From a virus: a DNA stretch of 34,950 nt. The stretch is from IMG/VR virus record IMGVR_UViG_3300025120_000231, positions 1 through 34,950 of that record. One strand, given 5' to 3'. Both the position numbers and the translations under genes were made by a program. Shown one piece after another: positions 1 through 7,152 of the stretch (position 1 is its first letter; every line of letters begins with the position of its first letter). The notes under the pieces are model-generated. The model was given only the letters and a program-made list of their open reading frames with translations. It made no database searches and was not told where the DNA came from.

Positions 1-54
1 GACTGGTTTATGGAAAAGTATGATAAGTATGCAGGAAAGATTGTCAAGGTTTAG
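1..54 (+). CDS. 3' end of an unidentified gene (partial)
   Basis: The first 17 codons of the window form an open frame ending in TAG at 52-54. The residues read DWFMEKYDKYAGKIVKV, a charged, basic C-terminus. The gene lies directly upstream of the helicase on the same strand, so it probably belongs to the replication region. In T4 the neighbourhood of gene 41 contains uvsX and gene 40, but the visible tail does not match a UvsX ending that I can recall. No function is assigned. Confidence 0.6.
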   Translation, partial: DWFMEKYDKYAGKIVKV

Positions 55-55
55 C

Positions 56-83
56 TTGATTATGATCTGTAATACTTTATACT
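56..83 (+). promoter_or_regulatory. Sigma70-like promoter for the helicase gene
   Basis: TTGATT at 56-61 and TATACT at 78-83 are separated by 16 bp. Only 7 nt (84-90) separate the -10 from the ATG at 91, so the predicted start point falls at or next to the start codon. The same -35 (TTGATT, followed by AT) and spacing recur before the gene at 2637. Confidence 0.6.
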
Positions 84-90
84 AATAAAG

Positions 91-1395
91 ATGGCAAGAC
101 TTTGTTTAGATACATTTGAGAATGTTCTCATGTTTAAATCGCTTACTGATAGCGGGTATCTAAGTACTATTGCAGATCATGTAAAGCCAGAATACTTTAA
201 GAATAAAGATATTGCTGGTGTCTTTGAGATCATTAAAGACTTTAACGAGAAGAGGAATAAGATACCTACTATTACAGAGATTAAGTCTTATCTGATTACT
301 GATGATATGAAAGAATCTTTTAAGAGGCTTGTCAAGTCATTTTCAGATATTGATAAGCATCTTGATAAAGATGAGTTGTATGAAAATACAGAACGATTCT
401 TAAAAGAGAAAGCTGTATACTATACAATGCTAAATGTAGCTGAAGATGTTGCATCTGGTGAAGTAGATACTTCAAATGTATTAGATAAGTTTGAGAAGAG
501 TTGTAATATTAGTCTAGTTACTGATCTTGGTTTAGATATTCATGGTGATATTGATCATATCATCGAAGATATGAATACTGTTCAAGATAAGATACCCTCT
601 AATTGGGAATGGCTTGATGATGCTTTAGATGGTGGCTTTTTGCAAGCAGGTAAGTCGTTATATGTCTTTGCTGGTGAGACTAATATTGGTAAGTCTATCT
701 TCCTTGGTAATGTAGCTACTAATATTGCTAATCAGGGTAAGAATGTATTGCTTATTACTCTAGAGATGTCTGAGCTACTTTATGCAAGACGGGTATGTAC
801 TAACATATCAAAGATTCCAATGAAGGAAATGGCTATCAATGGTGCATCTTTGAGAGCTGCTATTAAAGAAGAGCCAGGTCAGATCTTTATTAAAGAGTTT
901 CCTCCTTCTACTGTAACTCCAGGTCAGATACAAGCCTATATTAAGAAGTTTGGTGATCAAGGTATTCAGTTAGATGCTATAGTTATAGATTACCTTAATT
1001 TAATTCACTCTGCTGTAGGTACTAACTCTTATGAACGTATTAAGAACGTTACAGAGAAGTGTAGAGCAATGTCTTACCTATTTAACTGTCCTATCATTAG
1101 TGCTACTCAGTTGAATAGGGCTGGTTTCGATCAAGATAATCCTGATCTAGCTACTATCTCCGAATCTATTGGCTTGGCTGCTACTGCTGATGTTATTATG
1201 TCTATCTTCCAGAATGATGAGGATAGAGACTTGGGTATTATTAGGTTAGGTATGATGAAGAATCGTTATGGTCCTCGAGGTATGACTCAAGCGATGCGTA
1301 TTAAGTACGAAACTTTAACTATTGAGCAAGCAGATGATGTAGATCTCGAAGAAGATGATACTGCATTGCAATCACTAGCTGCATTCAGTAGTTGA
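91..1395 (+). CDS. 41: Replicative DNA helicase, DnaB/T4 gp41 family
   Basis: This is a hexameric 5'-3' helicase that unwinds the phage replication fork. The 434 aa compare with 475 for T4 gp41. An N-terminal helical domain (about residues 1-150) leads into a RecA-fold ATPase. Walker A is GETNIGKS near residues 195-202, the LEMSE motif lies near 225-230, Walker B is AIVIDYLNL near 296-304, the sensor-type SATQLNR is near 337-343, and NRYGPRG near 391-397 fits the DnaB-family arginine region. The C-terminus is acidic. The ATG at 91 has no Shine-Dalgarno sequence but has a promoter immediately upstream. It heads the replication cluster that also encodes the primase with which it would form the primosome. 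The family assignment is secure; the gp41 equivalence rests on context. Confidence 0.93.
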   Translation: MARLCLDTFENVLMFKSLTDSGYLSTIADHVKPEYFKNKDIAGVFEIIKDFNEKRNKIPTITEIKSYLITDDMKESFKRLVKSFSDIDKHLDKDELYENTERFLKEKAVYYTMLNVAEDVASGEVDTSNVLDKFEKSCNISLVTDLGLDIHGDIDHIIEDMNTVQDKIPSNWEWLDDALDGGFLQAGKSLYVFAGETNIGKSIFLGNVATNIANQGKNVLLITLEMSELLYARRVCTNISKIPMKEMAINGASLRAAIKEEPGQIFIKEFPPSTVTPGQIQAYIKKFGDQGIQLDAIVIDYLNLIHSAVGTNSYERIKNVTEKCRAMSYLFNCPIISATQLNRAGFDQDNPDLATISESIGLAATADVIMSIFQNDEDRDLGIIRLGMMKNRYGPRGMTQAMRIKYETLTIEQADDVDLEEDDTALQSLAAFSS

Positions 1396-1413
1396 TTTAC
1401 ATGAAAGGTAGGC

Positions 1414-1419
1414 TAAATA
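1414..1419 (+). promoter_or_regulatory. TAAATA element abutting a GTG start
   Basis: TAAATA lies 6 nt before the GTG at 1426, the same geometry as the late-promoter cores elsewhere in the window. It sits in a 30-bp intergenic gap in an otherwise early-looking operon, so it could be chance in AT-rich DNA. Confidence 0.35.
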
Positions 1420-1425
1420 TTCTAG

Positions 1426-2301
1426 GTGAATATATTGGTCTTTACAGATAACGATCTCGATGGCGCAGGCTCGGCATTATTATTAAAGAAGATATTTACC
1501 GGTCATGAAGTTATTATCGTTGATACTACAGAGTGGAATATTCTTAACGAGTTTAAAAGTCGTTGGAATACATTAGACCACTTTGATAAGATATTTGTTT
1601 GTGATCTTTCCTTAAGTGAAGAACAAGCTGAAGCAATTAATCGCGATAATGTTGTAATAATAGATCATCATGCATCACATGTTGAGCATATTGCAAAGTA
1701 TACAAAAGCTAAAACTATACTAAAAGAGTATAGTTCATGTACAAAGCTAATTGCTGATAAGTTTGAGTCAAAACTTAACCTAACAGAACCTCAAAAGGAA
1801 CTAGTTGGGTTAATAGATCAATATGATAGTTGGTCATTTGACTTCCCAAAGGAAATTGAACCTGCAAAACTAAATGCAATCTACTATGGTTATAATAGAC
1901 CAAAAGTAAAACAGTTTATTGAATCATTCGCTGATGGGTTGAGAGAATATACCCCACATGAGAAAGGCTCTATAAAATTATTTTTTAAACGCTTTGTAGA
2001 ACAACTTGATAGTCCAAAGTTTGTTGTACATGGTAAAGAGAATAAGATTGTATCAACGTTTGTAACTACTACAGTTAATGAAGTAGCAAATTACATAATT
2101 GATAAGTATGATGCAGACATTGCAATCATGGTTAACTTGGATCGTAAGATTGTTACATTTAGAAAGAGAAAAGGATGCAAAGCTCATTTAGGTGAGTTAG
2201 CAGAAAAGCTCTGTGATGGTGGTGGTTCACATAATTTGGCTGGAGGTAAGCTTGAAGACAGGTTTATGGCTTTTAGTCAAAAATTTATCCCTATTGAATA
2301 A
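1426..2301 (+). CDS. DHH-family phosphoesterase (NrnA/RecJ-like)
   Basis: The 291-aa protein has the motif series of the DHH superfamily: TDNDLDG at residues 7-13, CDLS near 58-61, DHH near 80-82, and a glycine-rich GGGSHNLAGG near the C-terminus that resembles the DHHA1 substrate-binding motif. These acidic and histidine residues bind two metal ions, usually Mn2+. Known members degrade short oligonucleotides (NrnA), cyclic dinucleotides, or single-stranded DNA (RecJ). The short length without extra domains suits an NrnA or nano-RNase-like enzyme better than full RecJ. The start is GTG at 1426, because the upstream ATG at 1401 is in another frame and closes quickly. Its position just after the helicase suggests nucleotide recycling or a role in DNA replication. 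The substrate is unknown. Confidence 0.85.
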   Translation: MNILVFTDNDLDGAGSALLLKKIFTGHEVIIVDTTEWNILNEFKSRWNTLDHFDKIFVCDLSLSEEQAEAINRDNVVIIDHHASHVEHIAKYTKAKTILKEYSSCTKLIADKFESKLNLTEPQKELVGLIDQYDSWSFDFPKEIEPAKLNAIYYGYNRPKVKQFIESFADGLREYTPHEKGSIKLFFKRFVEQLDSPKFVVHGKENKIVSTFVTTTVNEVANYIIDKYDADIAIMVNLDRKIVTFRKRKGCKAHLGELAEKLCDGGGSHNLAGGKLEDRFMAFSQKFIPIE

Positions 2302-2600
2302 TGCAGCCACCTAAGATACAGTCACCATCTGGTAATATAGCAACACAAGAAGTAGAACATCTACTATTATGCTTTTGTACTTTTTGTTGTCTACTAAAAG
2401 GTAAGAAGTTATCACCACAGAATGTATTTGTATTAATACTTAAAGAATCGAAACTCCGTAATATTCTTAAAGTACTACTTACTGTTGATAATAACTTTGA
2501 ACTAGTTACTTTATTCCTTAAGTTTGAACCACAGATTGCTGAATCCAAGTATATAACTAAGTACCTAAATCAAAATAAGACAATCTTTCAAGAGGATTAG
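2301..2600 (+). CDS. Small helical protein, hypothetical (gp33 position)
   Basis: The 99-aa frame starts at an ATG overlapping the stop of the DHH gene (TAATG at 2299-2303), which implies translational coupling. It has a cysteine cluster CFCTFCC near residues 24-30 and predicted hydrophobic helices (LLLCFC, VFVLILKE, LVTLFLKF), with a charged C-terminus. In T4 the transcription order is 33-59-32, and here this gene is followed by a 216-aa gp59-sized protein and then the SSB. That makes a gp33-like late-transcription coactivator a positional guess. However, no C-terminal sliding-clamp-binding motif of the T4 type is visible, so no function is asserted. Confidence 0.65.
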   Translation: MQPPKIQSPSGNIATQEVEHLLLCFCTFCCLLKGKKLSPQNVFVLILKESKLRNILKVLLTVDNNFELVTLFLKFEPQIAESKYITKYLNQNKTIFQED

Positions 2601-2628
2601 TTGATTATTCAAGACTAGCGTCTATAAT
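2601..2628 (+). promoter_or_regulatory. Consensus-like sigma70 promoter, leaderless geometry
   Basis: TTGATT at 2601-2606, a 16-bp spacer, and a perfect TATAAT at 2623-2628. The ATG at 2637 is 8 nt downstream, so transcription should begin essentially at the start codon. It fills the 36-bp gap between genes. Confidence 0.65.
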
Positions 2629-2636
2629 ACTTATAG

Positions 2637-3287
2637 ATGGTAAGTGAGCGTGAGAAGCAGATATATAATAGCTACTTATATGCTACTAGATCTGCTAAAA
2701 ACCAACCTACGAAGTTTAGAAAGGACTTCAGTAAATTAAAAGATGAAGATTTCATCGCTCTTAAGAAGTTATCTGGCTTTTTCAATAAGCATACACATAT
2801 TAATTATCGAGATTGGTTCGCTGCTCCATTTGAAGTATACTCCAAAGATGAGTACTTCGATTTAAGATTTTTTAATACACGTAAGGCATTAAGATGCTAC
2901 TCGTTGTACATGAAAGAAAAGGAACTATCTAATCCTGATACAGAAGAAAATATTAATACTCTTAAAGAAGGTTTAAAATTCATTTATAACTACTGCATTG
3001 ATAGTAATATCTCTGTTGATGAATATAAAACACATATAACAGGTAATATGCCGACTTGCCTCTTGCATTTACAAGAACATAGGTTAACATTTTACTTAAT
3101 ACATGCATTGGAGGTTGAACATACAATTAAGTCAGTTGAGAACGCTGTTCTCAACTTTATCGTTCAAGACTTCCATACAGTTTTCGCGCGTACGCGCACA
3201 AAGTTCTCTGGCTCTGCAACATACAAGTTAAAGGCCAAAGATGGTATAACCAAAATAAAAACAATAGTTGAAATAAAACAAAAATAG
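2637..3287 (+). CDS. Putative DNA helicase loader, gp59-like
   Basis: The 216 aa match the size of T4 gp59 (217 aa), which loads gp41 helicase onto gp32-coated DNA. The gene stands directly upstream of the gp32-like SSB, as gene 59 does in T4 (order 33-59-32). The sequence is basic and aromatic-rich with an all-alpha character. A region around residues 50-100 contains HINYRDWF, APFEVY and DLRFF, spaced like the conserved aromatic and charged patches of loader proteins. This is inference from size, order and composition; no catalytic motif exists to check. It has its own promoter at 2601-2628 and no Shine-Dalgarno sequence. The alternative is an unrelated replication-accessory protein. Confidence 0.5.
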   Translation: MVSEREKQIYNSYLYATRSAKNQPTKFRKDFSKLKDEDFIALKKLSGFFNKHTHINYRDWFAAPFEVYSKDEYFDLRFFNTRKALRCYSLYMKEKELSNPDTEENINTLKEGLKFIYNYCIDSNISVDEYKTHITGNMPTCLLHLQEHRLTFYLIHALEVEHTIKSVENAVLNFIVQDFHTVFARTRTKFSGSATYKLKAKDGITKIKTIVEIKQK

Positions 3288-3295
3288 TATAGAAT
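3268..3295 (+). promoter_or_regulatory. Putative promoter for the SSB gene
   Basis: TTGAAA at 3268-3273, a 16-bp spacer, and TAGAAT at 3290-3295, with the ATG at 3305 lying 9 nt further on. A perfect TATAAT at 3295-3300 overlaps it but lies at 21 bp from the -35. Either reading gives a very short leader. Confidence 0.45.
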
Positions 3296-3304
3296 ATAAT
3301 AATT

Positions 3305-4150
3305 ATGAGTGCGTTTAATATGTCCATGTTCGAAAGTATCAAAGGTGCCTTGGCCTCTGATTCAAAAAAGCAATCCAAGTTCTCTGAGATCATTCAATGT
3401 AAGCCCGGTAATACATATACCGTCCGTTTACTTCCTTACTCTCCATCACCGGTAGACACCTTCTTCCATTATTATAATATGGGTTGGGTTTCCTTCGCTA
3501 ATGGTCAGTATGTCCAGACTCTATCTCCTCAAACGTTTGAAGAGCGTTGCCCTATTCAAGAAGAGCGTTTCCGTCTCTCTCGTATGGGTACTGATGAAGA
3601 GAAAGAGAAAGCAAGTGCTCTCCGTCGTATGGAGAAGTGGCTTGTTAATGTCTTTGTTGTAGATGATCCTACTAACCCAGATAATAACGGTAAGGTTAAA
3701 CTTCTTCGTTATGGTAAGCAGCTTCAGAAGATTATTCACGAAGCTATCGAAGGTGAAGACTCAGAAGAGTTCGGTGCTAAGGTATTTGATCTCGGTGATG
3801 ATGGTGTTAACTTTAAAGTTAAGGTCGAGCAGCAAGGTGATTATCCTACTTATGTTAGTTCACGCTTTACTGGTGTAGGTAAACTTGGGCTTGATGAAGA
3901 GAAGCAGAAGAGTATCTATGATAGTGTACATAACCTTAAAGATGTATTTACTCTTAAGTCTACTGATGAGCTTAAGCAAATGCTTGATGAGCATTTCCAT
4001 GTACGTGATTCATCTACTGACAGTGCTCCAGTTGTTGAAAGTACTTCACCACCATTTACTCCTGATCCAGCGCCTGTCGCTGAACCAACTCCAGTACCGG
4101 TAGCAGATACTTCGGATGCTGATATCGATGACCTCCTAGCCGACCTGTAA
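3305..4150 (+). CDS. 32: Single-stranded DNA-binding protein, gp32 family
   Basis: The 281-aa protein coats ssDNA at the fork and coordinates helicase loading, primase and polymerase. A basic N-terminal segment (about 1-25) fits cooperative binding. The OB-fold core begins with FSEIIQCKPGNTYTVRLLP (26-44) and contains the WVSF and ERCPIQEE regions. The C-terminal tail is Pro-rich, then strongly acidic (DADIDDLLADL), the usual partner-binding tail. T4 gp32 (301 aa) holds zinc with one His and three Cys. Here only single cysteines are visible near residues 32 and 82, so the zinc site looks lost. It lies between the gp59-like gene and the clamp operon. Confidence 0.88.
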   Translation: MSAFNMSMFESIKGALASDSKKQSKFSEIIQCKPGNTYTVRLLPYSPSPVDTFFHYYNMGWVSFANGQYVQTLSPQTFEERCPIQEERFRLSRMGTDEEKEKASALRRMEKWLVNVFVVDDPTNPDNNGKVKLLRYGKQLQKIIHEAIEGEDSEEFGAKVFDLGDDGVNFKVKVEQQGDYPTYVSSRFTGVGKLGLDEEKQKSIYDSVHNLKDVFTLKSTDELKQMLDEHFHVRDSSTDSAPVVESTSPPFTPDPAPVAEPTPVPVADTSDADIDDLLADL

Positions 4151-4154
4151 TATT

Positions 4155-4685
4155 ATGGATCCGAATATGACACCAGAGGCGAAGGCCGCAGTTATGAATC
4201 TCATGGGTACCACGTATGGTCAAATGAAGAAGCATGATGATATGATTGTTGGCGCATCAGGTAATTTAAGTCCAGCTGCTCAACAAATGCAAGCCGCAGT
4301 TAAGAATCTTGCGCAAGTGCCTACTATATCTCAAGAGCAATATCGTGCACAGCAAGCTGGTCACCCAATGCCAGCGCCACCTGCACCGCAAGCTGCTCCT
4401 ACAGCACCAGAGCCTGCTCCTGCACCTACTGCAGTACCAGCAATGGTTACACCAGAACAAGCACTAGCAGAACTACAAGCACCTATAACACCACCATTAG
4501 AGGTTAATGCATTTGCTCCTGTTGAACAGACACTTGAGTTTGACTTTAGCGAACCAAGTCAAATGGATAAATTGCTAAATGCTGTTAAAGAAAGTAACTT
4601 GCTATTGAAAGATATTAAAGTACAATTAGAGAAAGTAGATGTCAGATCAAAACGTAAAACAGCTAAATCTAAAATCGCCGAGTGA
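4155..4685 (+). CDS. Pro/Ala-rich linker protein, hypothetical
   Basis: The 176-aa protein has three parts: a helical N-terminus (about 1-65), a Pro/Ala linker (about 70-120) rich in PAP and APT units, and a C-terminal segment with QTLEFDFSE followed by a predicted amphipathic helix (MDKLLNAVKESNLLLKDIK) and a basic end (RSKRKTAKSK). Its last 47 nt overlap the start of the sliding-clamp gene in another frame, so the two are probably co-translated. The short hydrophobic-acidic motif recalls T4 clamp-binding tails, which makes a clamp-interacting adaptor possible, but this is inference. It starts 4 nt after the SSB stop, without a Shine-Dalgarno sequence. I do not recognise the family. Confidence 0.75.
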   Translation: MDPNMTPEAKAAVMNLMGTTYGQMKKHDDMIVGASGNLSPAAQQMQAAVKNLAQVPTISQEQYRAQQAGHPMPAPPAPQAAPTAPEPAPAPTAVPAMVTPEQALAELQAPITPPLEVNAFAPVEQTLEFDFSEPSQMDKLLNAVKESNLLLKDIKVQLEKVDVRSKRKTAKSKIAE

Positions 4686-5370
4686 ATTTCTAAAGTTCTT
4701 AGACTCTTTATCAAAAATAAGTGAGAGTGCTATTATTACTGTAGATCGTGAAAAAGTATCAAGCTTAGTATCATCACCTGATAGTACGTTAATTTTACAT
4801 GCACAGGTAAACATGGAATCTGGTTTCTACGATACTCTTAATATTCCTGATGTTAAGAAGTTAACTAGAATTATTGATACCGTTGGTGGTACAGACTTAA
4901 ACCTTAGCATTAATTCTAATAATATTGAGTATAAGGGCAATGGTCTTAAGTTTAAGTACCATCTATTCGATGAAGGATTTTTAACTAAGCCGAGCTTAAA
5001 CTTAGATAAAATAAATGCATTTAAATATAATGTTGAGTTTGACTTAACTAAGGATATATTGCAGAAGATTTTTAAAGGAGCTACCTTTGCATCAGAAACT
5101 AATAAGATTTATTTTTATGCAGAAAGAGGCAAGCTTATGGCTGAGTTAACTGATAGGTCACGACATAATACTGATAATTTTGGATTACAAGTAGCTGATG
5201 TTGACTTTGAGCTTGATCCCATCCCGGTTAATTTTGATAACATTAGATTATTAACTAATATTAGTGATGTGTTTAAAGTACGTGTTAATACCGAATTCGG
5301 TGTTGTAGTATTTGAAGCAGAAGGTGCTGGTATTAAGCTGAAATATATTATCTCATCTTTAACAGCGTAA
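4639..5370 (+). CDS. 45: Sliding clamp, gp45 family
   Basis: The 243-aa protein is a DNA polymerase processivity clamp; T4 gp45 is 228 aa and forms a homotrimeric ring. Features include an N-terminal LNLKSPSEFLKFLDSLSK segment, a FYDTLNIPDVKKLTRII stretch, alternating beta-strand patterns through the body, and a closing VFEAEGAGIKLKYIISSL typical of clamp C-terminal strands. In T4-like phages gp45 also activates late transcription with gp55 and gp33, which fits the many late promoters in this window. The gene starts inside the upstream 176-aa gene (47-nt overlap), and its stop overlaps the next ATG (TAATG). No clamp-loader genes (44/62) are present in the window. Confidence 0.85.
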   Translation: MSDQNVKQLNLKSPSEFLKFLDSLSKISESAIITVDREKVSSLVSSPDSTLILHAQVNMESGFYDTLNIPDVKKLTRIIDTVGGTDLNLSINSNNIEYKGNGLKFKYHLFDEGFLTKPSLNLDKINAFKYNVEFDLTKDILQKIFKGATFASETNKIYFYAERGKLMAELTDRSRHNTDNFGLQVADVDFELDPIPVNFDNIRLLTNISDVFKVRVNTEFGVVVFEAEGAGIKLKYIISSLTA

Positions 5371-5753
5371 TGTTATCTGATAAAAATAGGAATAAGCTAA
5401 GGACTCCTGGATACTTTATCAAACGTCTTAAGGATAGTGGTTTTGCTACCCTTAGGATATTTGATAAGTATGGTGAGCATGATGCACGTAGATGGACTAT
5501 ACTCGTTGATCCAGGTAGTGTGTCTGTTTACGTGACATGCTTTGAAAATCTTCCGTTTAAAGATGAGTTCTTGTTTAGTTTCTCTGATGGTGGTCAGAGA
5601 TTTAAAAGAGGTTATGTGTTAAAGACCAATTCAATTGAAGTTGTAGTTCAAAGGTTACTAGACCGTGGATGCCAACAAGTTGAAGATAACGACTTCTTGA
5701 CTAAATATAATAAGAATGGAAGAGAACAATCAGGAACCAAAGAAAACAGCTGA
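5370..5753 (+). CDS. Conserved-looking 127-aa phage protein, hypothetical
   Basis: It starts at an ATG overlapping the clamp stop (TAATG). The protein opens with RTPGYFIKRLKDSGF and contains RRWTILVDPG, VYVTCFEN and FSFSDGGQRF, which suggests a compact alpha/beta domain. This type of small protein is often found beside replication genes in marine T4-like phages, but I know no function for it. Its last 38 nt overlap the next gene in a different frame. The tail (NGREQSGTKENS) is polar and probably disordered. Confidence 0.75.
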   Translation: MLSDKNRNKLRTPGYFIKRLKDSGFATLRIFDKYGEHDARRWTILVDPGSVSVYVTCFENLPFKDEFLFSFSDGGQRFKRGYVLKTNSIEVVVQRLLDRGCQQVEDNDFLTKYNKNGREQSGTKENS

Positions 5754-6048
5754 TGATGAAGTGAGAGAGCTGATTGAAGCAGCTCTTAATCTTCAACCTG
5801 AAAATTTGCAAAAATATAAAAGTGAAAAAGAACTTCGTGAGAAGTTAAAATCGGTTGTATCAGAGTATCTAGATTCGTTCTATATATTCGGGTATGATAT
5901 AGAAGGTAATACTGTATTAGTTAAAGGAGCACATTCAGATCAACAAATGGATGCTTTAGATACATTAGCAATGAGGTTGTTTATAGCTGGTAATTTAGGT
6001 GGCACTTACGGGACCGGCGGCTATAATAAAGGTGATGGACCCTATTAA
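5716..6048 (+). CDS. Conserved-looking 110-aa phage protein, hypothetical
   Basis: This acidic protein has a helical N-terminus (EVRELIEAALNL), a central EYLDSFYIFGYDIEGNTVLVKG, then QQMDALDTLAMRLF and a Gly/Tyr-rich tail. Short proteins with a GYDxxGN strand followed by a DALDTL helix recur in T4-like genomes, without assigned function as far as I know. It overlaps the preceding gene by 38 nt and the following one by 14 nt. TATAAT lies 4 nt before the ATG (5706-5711), inside the upstream coding sequence; this may be chance. Confidence 0.75.
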   Translation: MEENNQEPKKTADDEVRELIEAALNLQPENLQKYKSEKELREKLKSVVSEYLDSFYIFGYDIEGNTVLVKGAHSDQQMDALDTLAMRLFIAGNLGGTYGTGGYNKGDGPY

Positions 6049-6283
6049 GCAGCGAGAGTTATATGCCGTAAATAACGGTGATTATGTTGGTCAAATGTTT
6101 GCTGTTATATCAGTAAGCAAAGATAATGTCTCTTGTCTAAGTATGCCAAATATGGAAAACGTTGAGGTTCCTCTTGATAAGTTTGATCTCGGAAGGAACT
6201 CAGATATAATTACATTAGTAGAAAAGCTTTCTAAGGATATCTGGAAGACTTGTGAAGCTCAATATAACAAAAATAAAAGATGA
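6035..6283 (+). CDS. Small 82-aa protein, hypothetical
   Basis: I place the start at the ATG at 6035 (MDPIKQREL), not at the further-upstream non-ATG codon at 5999. The extra residues overlap the previous gene's glycine-rich tail and look like out-of-frame sequence. The protein is a small, probably beta-rich domain (VGQMFAVISVSKDNVSCLSM) followed by a basic helix ending in NKNKR. AAAGG just before the ATG is one of the very few Shine-Dalgarno-like sequences in the window, though its spacing is short. It overlaps the exonuclease start by 4 nt (ATGA). Confidence 0.7.
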   Translation: MDPIKQRELYAVNNGDYVGQMFAVISVSKDNVSCLSMPNMENVEVPLDKFDLGRNSDIITLVEKLSKDIWKTCEAQYNKNKR

Positions 6284-7152
6284 GTAAGATCTTAATCATA
6301 GATGGTAATAACCTTATCCATAGAACTTTCTGGACTGCAAAAAACCAAGTAAAGAAGTATAATGAAGGGGAAGAGAGTAAAATTGCTGGACTACATATTT
6401 ACTTTACTCTTAACGCTATTTACTCCTACGTTAAGAAATATAAGCCTACTCAGACGATTTGTGTATGGGATGAAAAACCTGACTATAAGCCGAATGTACG
6501 TAAAGATCAGTTAGATGGTTATAAAGGCAATCGATCTAAAGATAGTACCCCACATGAGCAGAATGATACTATTAAGAGACTATTATCTCATATCGGTATT
6601 GTATCTATATTTCCACGAGAGCGTGAAGCTGATGATATTGTAGCTTATATTTGTAAGACGTTTCCTGGTGAGAAGGTTATTGTTTCTGTAGATAAAGACT
6701 TTTTACAGTTAGTAGATAATAGTACTATCTTATTTGACCCTATTCGCAAGCGTGAGTTTAGATTAGAGACGTTTATTGAAGATACAGAATATACTAAGAG
6801 TGAGTGGTTACGTGCTAAATGCTTGTTAGGTGATAAATCTGATAACGTCCCTGGTATACCTCGCTTTGGTAAAGCTAAGGTACGTAAATGGCTTGATAAC
6901 GAATTACAGCTTACTGAAGAGCAAGAAAAAATATTTGAGAAGAATATGAAAGTATTTAATCTTGATGAAGTTATGTCTCATACAGAAGAAGCTAACTACT
7001 ATCAAGAACAGTTAGATGTAGATGTAGAGTATGCTTGGTCAGAGTTTGTGTATGAGTGTGAAGAGCTCGAGCTTATTAACATTATCAAGAAGAAAGAAGA
7101 TTGGTATAGTACTTTTATACTAAGTCATCGATTGACTTCTATGTTCGGATGA
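6280..7152 (+). CDS. rnh: 5'-3' exonuclease / flap nuclease, T4 RNase H-like
   Basis: The 290 aa compare with 305 for T4 RNase H, which removes RNA primers from lagging-strand fragments. Metal-binding acidic residues of the FEN/PIN-like fold are visible: IIDGNN (6-11), the arch-region YKGNR (81-85), EADD (116-119), SVDKDF (136-141) and GDKSDNVPG (184-192). The last runs into the helix-hairpin-helix GIPRFGKAKVRKWL that binds duplex DNA. The ATG overlaps the previous stop (ATGA), and the gene's own stop overlaps the primase start the same way, so the three genes are tightly coupled. It acts in the cytoplasm at the replication fork. Confidence 0.92.
   Translation: MSKILIIDGNNLIHRTFWTAKNQVKKYNEGEESKIAGLHIYFTLNAIYSYVKKYKPTQTICVWDEKPDYKPNVRKDQLDGYKGNRSKDSTPHEQNDTIKRLLSHIGIVSIFPREREADDIVAYICKTFPGEKVIVSVDKDFLQLVDNSTILFDPIRKREFRLETFIEDTEYTKSEWLRAKCLLGDKSDNVPGIPRFGKAKVRKWLDNELQLTEEQEKIFEKNMKVFNLDEVMSHTEEANYYQEQLDVDVEYAWSEFVYECEELELINIIKKKEDWYSTFILSHRLTSMFG

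Noticed and set aside
2291-2548. Minus-strand 85-aa frame opposite the small gene at 2301
   Set aside because: The plus-strand frame is coupled to the DHH stop by TAATG and continues the operon; the minus frame has no promoter and no neighbours on that strand.
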